Origin: Hofstenia miamia
Lineage: Eukaryota > Xenacoelomorpha > Acoela > Hofsteniidae
Assembly: GCA_900660155.1 (NCBI GenBank)
Contig: CABFPE010000352.1
Span: forward strand, 170,383 to 234,382
DNA length: 64,000 nucleotides
Reading direction: 5' to 3'
Shown here: piece by piece, positions 12,101-25,400 of the stretch
Layout of the letters: each line of letters starts with the position of its first letter
Position numbering within the stretch: position 1 is the stretch's first letter
Translations under genes and position numbers: made by a program
The notes under the pieces: model-generated
What the model saw: only the letters and a program-made list of their open reading frames with translations
The model's database searches: none
What the model was told of the DNA's origin: nothing

Positions 12101-15100
12101 AGAAAAAAATCAAAGGAGAGGGGGTGGTTCTCAAAGCTAGGGCGGCGTGAGGCAATGAGAACATCACCATGGCGACAATTAGAGCAATATATATGGGAGA
12201 GAACATTAAGTGTGGAGCTAGGATAAACAACACTGCCAGCAACAAGCCAGGTTTCAATGAAAATGAAGTCAACAGGAGAATGCAAGAAGTCATAAAAACA
12301 GACAAGCCTGTGAGCATTGGCAAACAAAAAAGAGAAATCACAGTTGCAATGAGGAGTAAGTTTCAAGATCTAATTATTTGCGCTCAGTATCAGAGAGGCA
12401 ATAGTATTGGATCAAGATGCCATACTTCACATTCCATGAGAACACAATGAGACTGTTGAATTGGGACAATCTGGAAGTATGAGAATGGAGAATCAGTAAG
12501 TGGTGGGATGGGAAGGACGTCATCAAATTGAAGTGTGGAGGAAAGGAGGTGATCAGCAACATCAGAAATAGAAACATAGTAAGGGAAATGGCCAATATAG
12601 ATGTGAGCTTTGCGAGGAGAAGGAGGAAGTGATCTAATCAGGACAGCAGGGAGTTGCCAGGAAGAACTAGTACAAAGGATGTAACGAGGGCGATGAGTAG
12701 GTGGTCTTCAGGGGCATGCAGCAGCACAGGAGAGGGAGCAACAGCAGTTGAAAAACGTGAAGCGGGATGATTGGGACGATTAGGAATGGTGCATGGAGCG
12801 GAAGCCCTGCAGTAGATCATTTGGGATTGCATGGACAAGACATCGGAGTTGATTTTAGCGAGGGCGTCTGACAATGACGACAAGACAATATTAGAAGGGC
12901 TGAAGTTGAAAGACTGGTGCGGAAATGACAGGCAAAGCAGAGAGATAATGACGTCTTTCTTCAATGCACCAACCACAGAAGCAAATTGGTCACAGGGAAG
13001 ATTTGGAAAGTCTACAAAAGATACATTAACAGCAGGCATGACTTAAATCTAACTAAACTGTATAATAAACAGTATGTGTCTAATTAGCTCATTGTTTCTA
13101 TGACTGCAAGAGCAAAAAAATTTTTTACTGTTGTTTGATTGGATGCCAGTACATCGTAGAATGGACATGAGAATTTATCATTTACTTGAAAAGAGTGTTA
13201 CTGCTAAACCCCACTAACCTGTCACAGTAACCTCAAGTTAGTAACTTACTAGCCCAAGGCATATTCTAACAGGTATATGTGACTCAAATTGGCAGCTATA
13301 AAAATGAAATAAGCAGTTGTAAAGAAGAAAAACTTTATAGGTCCCCTACCTACCTTTGAATTTTGGCTATGACAAAATCAGTCAATTTTTCTAGAAATTG
13401 AAAATAATATTATTTATTTCAATTTTGTAAGCATGACGCTGATTATGGTACTTTACGGAAAGGTCTTGAACAAATGGGTGTGAACTATGGCACAGAGTCA
13501 CCCAGAGCCCCCATCCCCTACGAAATTCTTGTTTAGAATGCTCAACATTTTCGCTGAGCTGTGTGCTGTAGATTCAGAGATTAGCTGGTTGACTAACGGC
13601 AGTTGTAAAAAAGCTTAGAATATGTCCAGTACTAGTCAGTAGACTTACTAGTAAGTAGTAACCAGCCAACTGTAATGATGAATCATACACCACTTTAACA
13701 CTTAATTGTGGTTGTTGTATTAATTAATCCTTTTCATGACAATAAAGGAGAGAAAGCATCAAAAATCTGTAAATGTGGTTATTGAATATGTTTTTAATTC
13801 ACTTTCAAAATGTTCCAAGATTGATATACAAATTAAAATTTACTATAACATATCAAGTAAAATTACAGGCACATAATTTGATCTATTAAATCATTTTTTG
13901 TATTATAGTTTAATACACTACTTGGATGTCATTGGTAGTTACATTCCTGCATAAAATTTGTTTAGGATTTGAGAACAAATATAAACAAGTCACATAGTTT
14001 ACTTCAATAAATATGCCACATACTTTGAGTGTAATAATTCCAATAGCATTAACAGACTTTATATTTCAGAACACACTTAGTAACCTTCAAATCATAGTAA
14101 TTAGTCAAGCACATCCAGTAGCGTCGAGAAGTGGGGGCCACGACCCTCTTAAATTTTAAACGCCCCCCCACGTGTACCCCCCCCCCATAATTTAACATTG
14201 AAGCATCATATATATTTTGTTTTCAATTAACTCTAGTAACCAGGGCTAATTTAACAGTGGGCTGAGCCCCTCTGAGCATCCCCTTGAATACACCGTACAC
14301 CCCTGCTTGTAACCCAATCTCAATCTTAACTAAAGTCTAGTTTAGTTACTGAACGTTTTAGATTTGCCACCATTAAATGCGAAATTCTATTTAATAACAC
14401 TCATTTAACTCGCATTAAAATAACAATGAATATCGTGATTTTCTTGTCCATTTTTGAGCATTTAAGGACGAAAAGAATGGCAGCAAATTGATTATTTTGG
14501 CTTGAGATTGTTTTTATTTGCCGCCGAACATTATAATTACAATAATTAGTAGTTCGCTCTATTATATGCATATAAGAAATTTGCGCGTGAGAATAATTTC
14601 GGACTATTTTAGCGGTTGAAGCAGTTACTAGCAGTAAACTAGACAAGCTCATACTATGTCATGTGCACAACACGCAGCCCTAGTTAAACGCAAAGGGGGC
14701 TGTGGAATATGAAAATTAGTTTTCTAATATCTACAGCCAACAAGAAACAGTTTCTTACTCACCCTTAATAATGGCTGCATATGATTAGGTGAGGTATGTG
14801 ATTTGGAACATATTTCCCATTGCAAATTTAATTGAGCTGATACCCCTAATTATATAAATAGAATAATTTGCTGAGTAAAAAGAGAAATGTGAATGTACCT
14901 ATTAAGAAAAGAAGACTTAAGAATGATGCTGTTCCTCTATATTTTCAAATTTGCCTTCTTACTACAACAGATCTCACCCTACACCAAGAACGGATCCAGC
15001 TTTATCATCAAGTGGCTTAAATTCAGAAAATGAACGAATTTTCATCTTAATTGCGAATTTTGAAGAGGACGACTATATCATCGATTTTCACCATCTCGCA

Positions 15101-18100
15101 TAAATTCAAAGGTATTGCCTGCTAACTTGTTTCATAAAACAAATAATGATCAAATTATTATTCTTTTAAATTCAAGTAGTTATCTGCTAACTAATTCTGC
15201 AACACTAAAGATTAATTGCAATCTTAAGTTTTTCAGTAAGTTCAAAATGTGGAATTAAATTTAAGCACATTATGAAAAATCACAAACTCAAACTCAATTT
15301 GAAATTACCAATGATATATCTGACAAGATCTTGAACATTTTAAGTTTTTCATATGAACAATTAAAGCTTTCACGGAAAATCGATAATGTTGTTGTCGAGG
15401 ATGAGTACTTGGCGTCTCTTTATTATGTGAGTGAATGGCTTGGGCGGTCTATTTACCAGAATAATAAATGCCATTATTGTGGCGATCTACTTCTTTCTTC
15501 AGGAAAAAGTTCCAGACTCTAATACACCAAATATAGATCATATATACGACTTCTTTAAGATTTTTGATCGTGGAGGTTTATGTAATCCTAGTGATTATAC
15601 ATTCACAGTAGCAAATCTTGCGTACAACTATTTTGAAGAGCTGTGTGCTTTTGAAGAAACAGTTAGTCGTTTTTTAAAGGAGTCCAATCATCAATTTGTT
15701 TTTACAAAGCTACAAAACTTTCACTTCCGAAATCAATATCAGATGTCAAATGCGAGATTGATCATGAATTAATAGATCTTTTATTGAACAAGTTGTTTAA
15801 TTGTTTTACAAAAAATTATATAAATGACTTCAACTGTGAATACTTCGTGTACTCTTAGAAAATACTTAGAAAAACACTTTTTATAGTTTATTAAAATATA
15901 TTTTATTGAAATGTTTTATTTAGGAATTAAGAATATAATAACATAAATATAATTTATCTATTCAAAAGACTTAGCTTGGTTTAAATTATCATTAAAGAAA
16001 TAATTAGTTCTATTAAAATTATTTAAATGTTAAACAAAGCATCAGCCTCAACTGTGTATCAGTAAAAAAGCGTGTCGTGTCTAGGTGTTTACATCGTAGA
16101 AGTCCATGCCTGAAATGTTGCCAAATTGACTCATTTTCATTGATGTCTGTAAACAATTTTCGTGTGAATATTCTTTTTATTTCCATTGATCGCCTGGTTC
16201 AAGAAATGAGAAGAAGGCTCTGCAACTCCACAAGTGTTTCTCTATTTGAAGGTATTGCTTGTTTCTAGCTTCCTTAAAATCGAAAATTTTTTCTCATTTG
16301 GAAAGCTATATACCAATCGCTTTGAAATTTGACATTCAGATGGGAGTGACAACGTATATAAAGTTTATTGAACGATGCATGACAAAACCAAACCATATTC
16401 TCGATTTGCTGGTGCTTCTCCATCCACACAAAGAAGTTGTCAACTCTGCATAAATAAATTAAAATTTCTCTAAATAAAAACAAGTGCTGGTGCTGGAATG
16501 CTATTGTTGTGTTTTTCCATTTATATAAATATATATATATATATATATGTGTTGGGCTCCCTCTGTGCCCCCCTAGATTTTGGGCGCTAGCGACGCTACT
16601 GAACATACCAGTGTCCACAAAATAACCAAATGTCTAAGTCGCATACATGAATGATGACGACAAAGAGGCAATGAATCATTACATCGACATTCGCGCTATT
16701 TAGACTATTGAAAAAAATTGAACATTTTTCCACATATATCGAGCAATCTGGTTATTTGTCACAAACATCGCACCATTTTGTCTGCAATATGCTTTTCTGT
16801 CAATTTTAGAATATGGACTTGAAAAAGTTATGGAATTTCTTTAAAATTATTTTGAAATTTTTTCACAATTTTGAATTTTTTTATAACAGCGTGGTTTAAC
16901 TATAAAAGGCCAAAAAATGAGTACTTTAGTCAGCAATGCTAAAAGTTTTCAGTGTGAACAAATACCCAAGATGATAAAAGTCACAAACTCCAGGATCACA
17001 GCATTTTTAAAATATTTCGATAAACAAGTCCATTACATGGGATCTTAAAAATATGGTTAAGTCTTTTACATTGAATAACGAAGTAAAAAAATTATTAAAG
17101 GTCTAAAAAGCGCGATATATGCTAGCAACTAAATATATGTCACATTAATTAAAATAAACTTGCGTACTTTGAAAAAGTCTGTTATCTTATAAATAAAATC
17201 AAAATTAATAAATAATGCAAATAAAAACATTTTTGAAATTATTGTAATTTTAACGGTTAGTTACTATCCAGTCAAGAAAGCATTTCGCTTATTAAACAAA
17301 TATATTCTTATTTATTTAAATTTGTGAGTAACTTACTATTGAAAACTCATCCCAACCCTGGTTAATTGTGAGATTACACTGGACATCTTTTTCACCAGTT
17401 TGTTCGCGATCGGAGCTCTCCTCTGCCCTCAACTGCTCAATTCTTCCTGGTCGCGGACTCTAAAAATCAAGGGTTAGAATAAACTTATATCACTGTATAA
17501 ATAAAAGCATTAAAACTGGATGAATTATACACAAAACGTAACGTATATGACGGAATTCACGCTCAATACTGAAAGAAATTGTTGTAAAAAAGAAATGCGA
17601 TTTCTCCCCGATTAAAAAATCGATATAATCATCTATCTAAATATATATGAATGGTGATGTTGCAAAGGATAAAACTGCATTTCCTATCAATATAAAATAA
17701 TGTTTGTCTGATACAAGTCTATATTAAAAATAAGATTTCGGAAAATGTTTTTTCAAATAAGTAGAATATTTTTGTTCAAAACCACTTGATAAAAGCTTCC
17801 TCAATTGAAGATTCAAAAACATTTTGCTATTGAATTATTAGATTGTCAAATACCTGCTAGTATTTGCTAATGAATACATAAATAAGGATTAAATTAAATC
17901 CTCATTTCTAGATGTATGATCCGTATGATACCAAACAAAGATCTAGGAACATTAATAAAAGTTTTGGTGGAGCAAAGACACACGATGAAGGAAAAGGTAA
18001 GTGGAAAAGCTTCGGTGGATGTCAAGATAAAGCATTTTGATAAACTACGTTGGTCTTGCTATTGCGCAATTTTAAAACTAACAATGAAACACAATGTTTG

Positions 18101-19382
18101 AACTAATTCATAGATTTTATCAATTTAATTGAATAATACAATTCATAAAATAGTTGAAGATATGATTGTGGAAAAGACCAGAAATTTATGTTGAATCATC
18201 TCAAAAATATTTTGGTGTTCACAAAGTTTTGTCAATGACAGTACAATTTGGCTAAATTAAGGAATAAGCTACAGCCAGTGCAAAGTGATTACTCACTATG
18301 TCAATTTTGACCAGCTCAAATGACTAAATAATAATATCGATGGATTCGTTAGTTAAAAATTCAATTATGAAGGAAGAATTGATGTTACAGCGATTGGATA
18401 GAAGCAGAATAATATGCATATTAGCTTGCATTTATTTCTGCACGTTTCCGACTATTAAGAATGGGAATGAATTAAATATGAATGATTCCCGCGATTTTAT
18501 TAGTCAATAAACAAAAATGAAGAATATACTTGCTAATTGCAAAGGCGTCGTTAAATGATTTCTCTAAGAAAAACTTAGAATCGATGAATCCAATTGGCTA
18601 ATGACTAGACAGCCATTAATTCGGTATTTCTTTTTCTGATCATTAGGAGAATGCTTTCATGGCATTATCTAATAAATCAATTCCGAGTCCGTGTTCGTAA
18701 CGCATTTGATCACAAAACATAAAATAGCAAGGCCTTTTAAAATTAATCCCCTTTTCACAATAATTCATCTGAAAAGCCTACATATTGCTTACTGACAGCG
18801 ATCACATTAAACTAAAAATCTAACTTCGTACACATTTAAGGTGATAATGACCAGAAGTTTAAGCACCGAACCATTTTAGAATCGCTATTGATCGATTAAC
18901 AATTAAAAATATTATAATGTTCAAAATAAACATTCAAAGGAAAATTTCTTTCTACTGTTGGTCGTAGCAACACAGGCACGCTCAAGAACATAATGAATGT
19001 AGTGAGCCTGATATAACGAGAAAATTACAAAAATTGCCAGCTTCTCCATTTCAATGTAAGAGCATGTTATTTTGATATAGATGTCTTGACGATAATAGTG
19101 TTTTAGAATATCATTTATATTCGTAAAGAATTCCTAAATTTTGACCATAAGTCGAGTGTAAATTGCACACTCCTGGAAAGTCTAGAGAAAGATTTAATAA
19201 ACTCAAAGCAATTAAATTGTAATAAGATTTTTAGATGCGTTGTCTATAGACAGGCTGCTTGTCCATGGAGCAGAATTTCGATCCTCACCCCACCCCACGA
19301 TAATTTTCGTGGAGATCCCCACGAAACTAAAACGCAAACATATTTCCTAGCAATTTTGCTTATCATTTGTGCCAAATTTATG

Positions 19383-19417
<35 letters not shown>

Positions 19418-22400
19418 CAAACTATAAACAAAGAAAAAAAATAATGCAATTATACTGTGCAAATCAATAACCACACACATTTCATTAATCATCACCAGGC
19501 TTCGTAGAACGTATGGATCTAAAAGTTTAAAATATGCGCCTACAATATGCAACATAAAATACCTAAATATGCATCTAAATATGTAACTAAGAATAGGTAG
19601 AAGAACAAGTTTTTATTGCAAGGAAGTATTACAAGCACAAAATAGTAAATGATAAAGATTTTCTTCAGTAAGTCGTTTTCTTGTATCTGTCAAAATCTGT
19701 CCATATGTTGAAAACGATCTCTTAACATTAACTGATGCAATAGAAGAAAAATTAGAAACCATGTTTCTTTGTCACTCAAATTACTTAGCTCATTATTCAA
19801 AATAGAAGTTAGACCAACATTTTTCTCAAGAACATCGTCCAGTTTCGCCGACACACGAGGAACAAATTTCTAAGTTAACAAATGTATTGCAGCCATGCTT
19901 CACTTGGTGATATAGAACGTTTCTGAAGATTCTTCAGAAGGATTGGTAAATCACCATAACGATCTACAATATCGTCAATTCTCAAGTTAATTTCTGGATT
20001 TTCAAACAGAATTTTCGTGATTTGAATGTGCTGGTTGGCAGTATCATCAAATTCATTCACAACTGCTTTAAGAATTCTCAAAATTTTCTTTCAGATAAAT
20101 AATGGCTTCCAACCAAGTACCCCAACGTGTTGTCAAACTTCCTTAGGCATTAGGACACCTGCTGAACATAATGCAATCAGGAATTGCAGAATCATTTTCT
20201 GGAGGAGCAATAAACTGAATAAATTACAATTTTGGAAAAAAAAGTGCCGCATATTATTCAGTTTTGTAAATATTTAGTATATAATATGTATGTGAGGCTT
20301 GATTTTTTATTTTAAGCAAAAATTTGCTCTAATAGTTGCATAATAATTTAGATAAAAATGCGTCTCAGCTTTAAAAGAATCAATGAAAATTTTTAAAATA
20401 TTTTTAAACAAGCTATATAACAAGTCGTCATTGATCAATTTCTTAACCCTTTATGGTAGTAATAGGAATACTAGTTAATACTATCAAACTTTCAACTGAA
20501 ATATAATCTTATATCTATTTCATATACTTAATTATCTCAGTTCAAGTTGCAATGAGAAATCTGTTTTAAGATACATGACCTTAATGTAATAACTACGTTT
20601 CACCTAACCGCATGCAGCGATTATTATGGCTTAATAAGAAACTGTTTCTTGTTGGCCACAAGCATTAGTAAACTAACGCCCATATTCCACAGCTTTTGTC
20701 TAGCATTGATGAGCCCCCTCTGCAATAGCAGGCTCATAAACATGTTCAACAAGGGCTGCGGGTTGTGCACATGACACAGTACGAGCTTATTTGGTTTACT
20801 GCTACTAACTGTTTCAGCCGCTAAATAGTCAATCTGTTCCCACTCCCAAGCTTCTTATATAAATGTAACAGCATGAACTGCTTGATGCAAAATAATGTAT
20901 AATAATGATGTTGATTTGGCGGGTAAATAAATGTAACGGAATTCTTGTTAATTGCATATTAAATTTGATGTGAAAGTTATTTAAATAGGGCCATTGACCA
21001 TTTATTTATTTTTTAACTAAACAATATTAATAGTGAGAGGTTCATTCTGCTACAAAAAGAGGGAGGCTAAGCTTTGCATTTGGGAACTTCCCCCCCCCCT
21101 TGGACACCCGTAGCTACGCCAGTGGTTTCTTTAACAAATTAGTAAGAAATTCTGAGAAAATAATCAATTTTATTTGCGCATTTCTCAGGTATATGCAGCA
21201 ATAAATTGCTTTGTGTTAACAATATGCATCTAAAATATGCACCTAAAATACGGCACAAAAATTTGAAATATATCATTTAAATATGCATCTATGCATTTAT
21301 GCATATATACTAAGCCTGATTATCACTGTCTTCTGACAAATTATGCAAACTCACAGTACTTTCACTTTCAACAAATCGTCTTTTACTAACTTGTTAACAA
21401 TTTTTCGCTATTTTAGGAAATACCTTGAATTTAATTTTTTTATTTTTTTATGTAATTTGCCATCACAGTTTATTTAAAACTTCAATAAGAAACATGTTTT
21501 AGGTACATGACTTAAATGAAATAATTACATGTCTCACCTAACCTGTGCTATTATTAAGGCTGACTAAGAAACTATGCTGTTTTACTATTTGACGATTGTT
21601 CAAACCTTTAGATCAGTGTTCAATCAGTATTGATTGTCTATGCTAGCTGTATACATTATAATGTATACTGTGGAAGCAGTCTGATTAACTAAATAAATAA
21701 GTATAATGGAAACAAAATATTATTTGTAAGTCCATTGGCTAATATGTTTGATGAGTATGAAGAAAATTGAAAAAATCATTTAGAAAAAATTTGGAAATTT
21801 TGGTAAATATTTTTCAAATCTTTGGAAAATTTGCTTGTGATAAAAAGTAGCACTAAAAAGTGTAAATTCAACTTGCTTATTTGAGGAAACCATCTACAAC
21901 AATCGTAATAATGGCAATTAATGGCCTCCTTAAAATTAATTAAATGCCATTTTTAAAACATAAATTCCATTAATGGCAGTTAATTTTTCCCGCCATTAAT
22001 TTTTAAGTAGCTTTGAGCAAATAATATTTTGAAATTTATATAATAATGCACATGACATTAAAAAAAGATCAGCACTTTTATGTACACTTAGTTAATAAAT
22101 AACTACGATCCGGTGACCCAGGTTCAGCATACCGTAAAAAATCATATATAAATTTTATATACATAATTGAAGATTTAAAAAAAAATAAATTTCAAGATTG
22201 TGTATTTTATGCATTGTACTCTTTTGAATAACATAATACGTTCACAAAAAATTGAAATCTACAGAAAAAGAGATTATTTCCGCGACAGACCATCAAGATG
22301 CTATTATCAGTGATGCATTAAGAAATAATTTGAAGCAAATTGAGATGTAATTGGAGTCATTATAACAAGGTAATTGCATATATTTTCAAAATGCAAATGT

Positions 22401-25400
22401 TCATTTGTAAGTAGTTAGTGGAAGTAATCAAATTTCGAATTCGTACGTTGAGATTTCTATATTAGAATTACAAAAGGAGAGGAATATGTGAATGCAATAA
22501 TGAATGCAATAGATAACTAGCGTAGATTTTGCAAATGAGATTTTTCCTTTCTAATCTGTGACACCATCATTCAGAACAAATAACGTGCACTGTGCAACAT
22601 CACATGCGATAACTTGCACATTCAACGCAAGAGAATTTTAGCTATATACATTAGAATAAATAAAACGGTTTAGCAAAAGCACGTGAAGCTACACTTGTGT
22701 ATTAAAATCTGGAATATTTTTGACAACTTGTAAAATTGAAACGAGCTAAACAACGATTCTAATGCCTTTACAATAATGAGAAGCAATAAATAGTACAATC
22801 AGACTCGAAGCCAAGACAAGTTGAGCCCTCTTGGTAGAATTTATGGTGAAACACCAATAACTTTTTGCAATGCACAATTTTAAATTGATGTCTTTAGTTT
22901 TTTAGATAAAAATAGCTTATAATTAAATGCAAAACCATATAATACAAGACATGCTACAAAACAAACTTTAAGCCTGATAATTTTTTTTAAAAAACTGCAG
23001 AAAACAAAATGTTCTAGAATTTTGCATACGAGTGTAGTTAAGTATCATGGGGATTATGAATAAAGAAAAAATTTAATAGGCTACGAAAGTAAAAAATAGA
23101 AAATGCCAATTAGAAATAAAACCAGTTGGAAATGGATTACACATTTTTACCGAATAACCACTTCTATTATAATGTCTCTTACGTAAACTTCTATATAATG
23201 ATGGCTATTTACATATTTGTATAATCCAAATAATAGGGGTTTGTAATGACATTATACAAATTAATTATTATACATAGAAGTAGAGTAAATTCGCATCAAA
23301 TTCGTTTAAAATGACTGTTCACTAGATTTAATGCCTTAGTTTAATTTTAACTTTGATCTTAAGAGAAACTACATAAAAATTATTGTTTAACAGTGATTTA
23401 CAAGCTAATTATTCGAAAACCAATCGCATGAGCATCTAATTCAGAAAAAATAACTCAGACATCTAAATCATAATAGTTTTCTTTAACCTTCAATTGGCTA
23501 TATTGAGTTAGTAAGTATGTGTTTACAGTATAACAGTCTTCGTAAGCCCGGGATACCAGGCTCCTGAATAGTAACGGCCTTTAAATGTGGACAGGACTGT
23601 CACAGTCCCGGGCTTGTAGACTAAACCTGGGAAAATAAAGGCATATTTTGCATATTTTTCAGAGAATGTATTCGTCACAAAGACGCACAAAAATGGGATT
23701 TTAAGGGAGGGGTGAAGTGCCAAAGAAAGTTATAAACGCATATAATGACATAAAACAGAGTTTACTGAATTCTTTAGAAAATTAAGAAATGACTACTGTT
23801 TGTCCATTGCTGCTACAGCATAAACATAATTCCCGCGATGTTGATAATTTGAGGAGATCCCTCTCTGTGTGTAGTTCAATTTTGACCTGCCCGTTACGTG
23901 TAGCAATATGCCAAAAACAAGTTGCTCTCATTTGAAGCGATTGAAGGACTATTGCCGAGAATTTATAGACCTTTCCACTCATGGAAATACAGTTACATGT
24001 ACACGATGTACATGCGAGGCCGGGTATCTTCGTCGGTCGCAGGTTTCGCAACATTTTCAAATAGCAAAGCATCAGGCGAATTCCAACAATTTACGACAGC
24101 AGAATATATTTCAAGCAAAAGAAGCATCCTCCTCCAAATCACAGTTCGCATTAGATCTTTGTCAAACGTTCGTAAGAGTAGATATTCCTCTCTTCAAATT
24201 GCAGAATCCTAATTTGCAAGAATTCTCTAAGAAATACTGCAGATTCCCCTTACCTTTTGAGTCTACTACTCGCAGCAAAAATTGATCTGATTATGACGAC
24301 ATCATGAAGAGATTGACAACCCAACTGGAAAACAAGTTTATATGGGTAGCCTTGGATGAAACCACAGATTCGGCCGGGAGATACGTCTACAATTTTTTTG
24401 CTGAGGTCTTGAACGAAACACGTGAGAAGTACTTGATTGATGTACAATACCTGGAGAAGATAAATCACTCCACTGTTAGTCAGGCCCTTGTTCATGCTTT
24501 ACAAAACATTGGAGTAAACTTCAACATGGTCTTAGAAATCTTGAGTGCATTGCATGCATTGCTCACAATCTTCATCGAATTGCAGAAGCCATCAGAGAAG
24601 AATTTTCTAATGATCGTTTGATGTCTACAATGAAGAAAATCTTTGTTAAATGCCCAAGTAAAGCAATTTTCAAGAAATGTGCCCCTGGTTGCCCTTACCA
24701 CCCAAACCTGTGACCACAAGTTAGGGAACGTGGTCTAATTTTAACTTTCTGCCAGAAGTGATGCAGGCACTATAAAAAAGGATTTATTGCCGTCTGAAGC
24801 ATGAATTATGCTGTCTACAACAATCAGCAAGATAAAGAATCATGTCAAACTCTATGGCAAAATGTGTGACGTGTTTCAACACAACCAGGGACTAAAGCAG
24901 CTCGCAGGCTTCCTGAAGCTGATTCTGCCCCAATATACGCCAATTTCTGAGATCACGGAAGATGACGAGTTTCCAAGAAATCTTAACACTGCTCAACTTT
25001 CCGCATATGCTTTTGCGGTGGTAACGTCAGTTGAACGCTCGTTCTCAAGGTACAAGAGCGTCATGAGGGCAAATCGACAGCGCTTTTTAGAAGAGAACTT
25101 GCGGAAATACTTTATTGTTCATTGCAACTGAATAAAGTGCTTCTCTTGTGTGGTGTAATAATCCAATATTTCTGCATATTTTGTTTCCTTTTGAAACATA
25201 TTTTAACAATATTTTACGACATGTTATATTTTCCCTACCTATAACCAATGATTTGCTTTGTTTCAATATTTAAGTGTTAGGTGTGCATTACGGATGATAC
25301 TATTTTGCAACCTAATATTAGCAAGCATTTTATGATGAGTTAGTGCATATTTAATATAAATATTGCATCCCAATGAAAACATTTCCAAATTTTGAATTAT

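Larger units (their letters stand above)
14116..16601 (+). mobile_element. P-element/hAT-like DNA transposon (2.5 kb, degenerate)
   Basis: Terminal inverted repeats CAGTAGCGTCG (14116) and CGACGCTACTG (ending 16601) bound it. Flanking octamers AGCACATC and AACATACC match at 5 of 8, all differences being transitions, so a decayed 8-bp target duplication is plausible. Inside, 15331-15772 carries the end of a transposase: YYVSEWLGRSIYQNNKCHYC, then DRGGLCNPSDYTF and FEELCAFEE. These resemble the Y-x-x-G...C-x-x-C...DRGGL-PS region I associate with P-element/THAP9-like transposases. One frame change at about 15500 joins the two halves. hAT is the alternative. Confidence 0.65.
19496..21318 (-). 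mobile_element. hAT transposon copy with 8-bp target duplication
   Basis: Starts CAGGCTTCGTAGAACGTATG and ends with the inverse of CAGGCTTAGTATATATGC. Flanks are ATCATCAC (19488-19495) and ATTATCAC (21319-21326), a 7/8 octamer duplication, the hAT hallmark. Both subterminal regions carry repeats of ATATGCATCTAAA. The minus strand encodes the hAT C-terminus: CSAGVLMPKE, AVVNEFDDTANQHIQITKIL, then KRSFSTYGQILTDTRKRLTE ending at a stop near 19611. Several stops and frame changes interrupt it. A second repeat (20560-21125) sits inside it. Confidence 0.82.
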
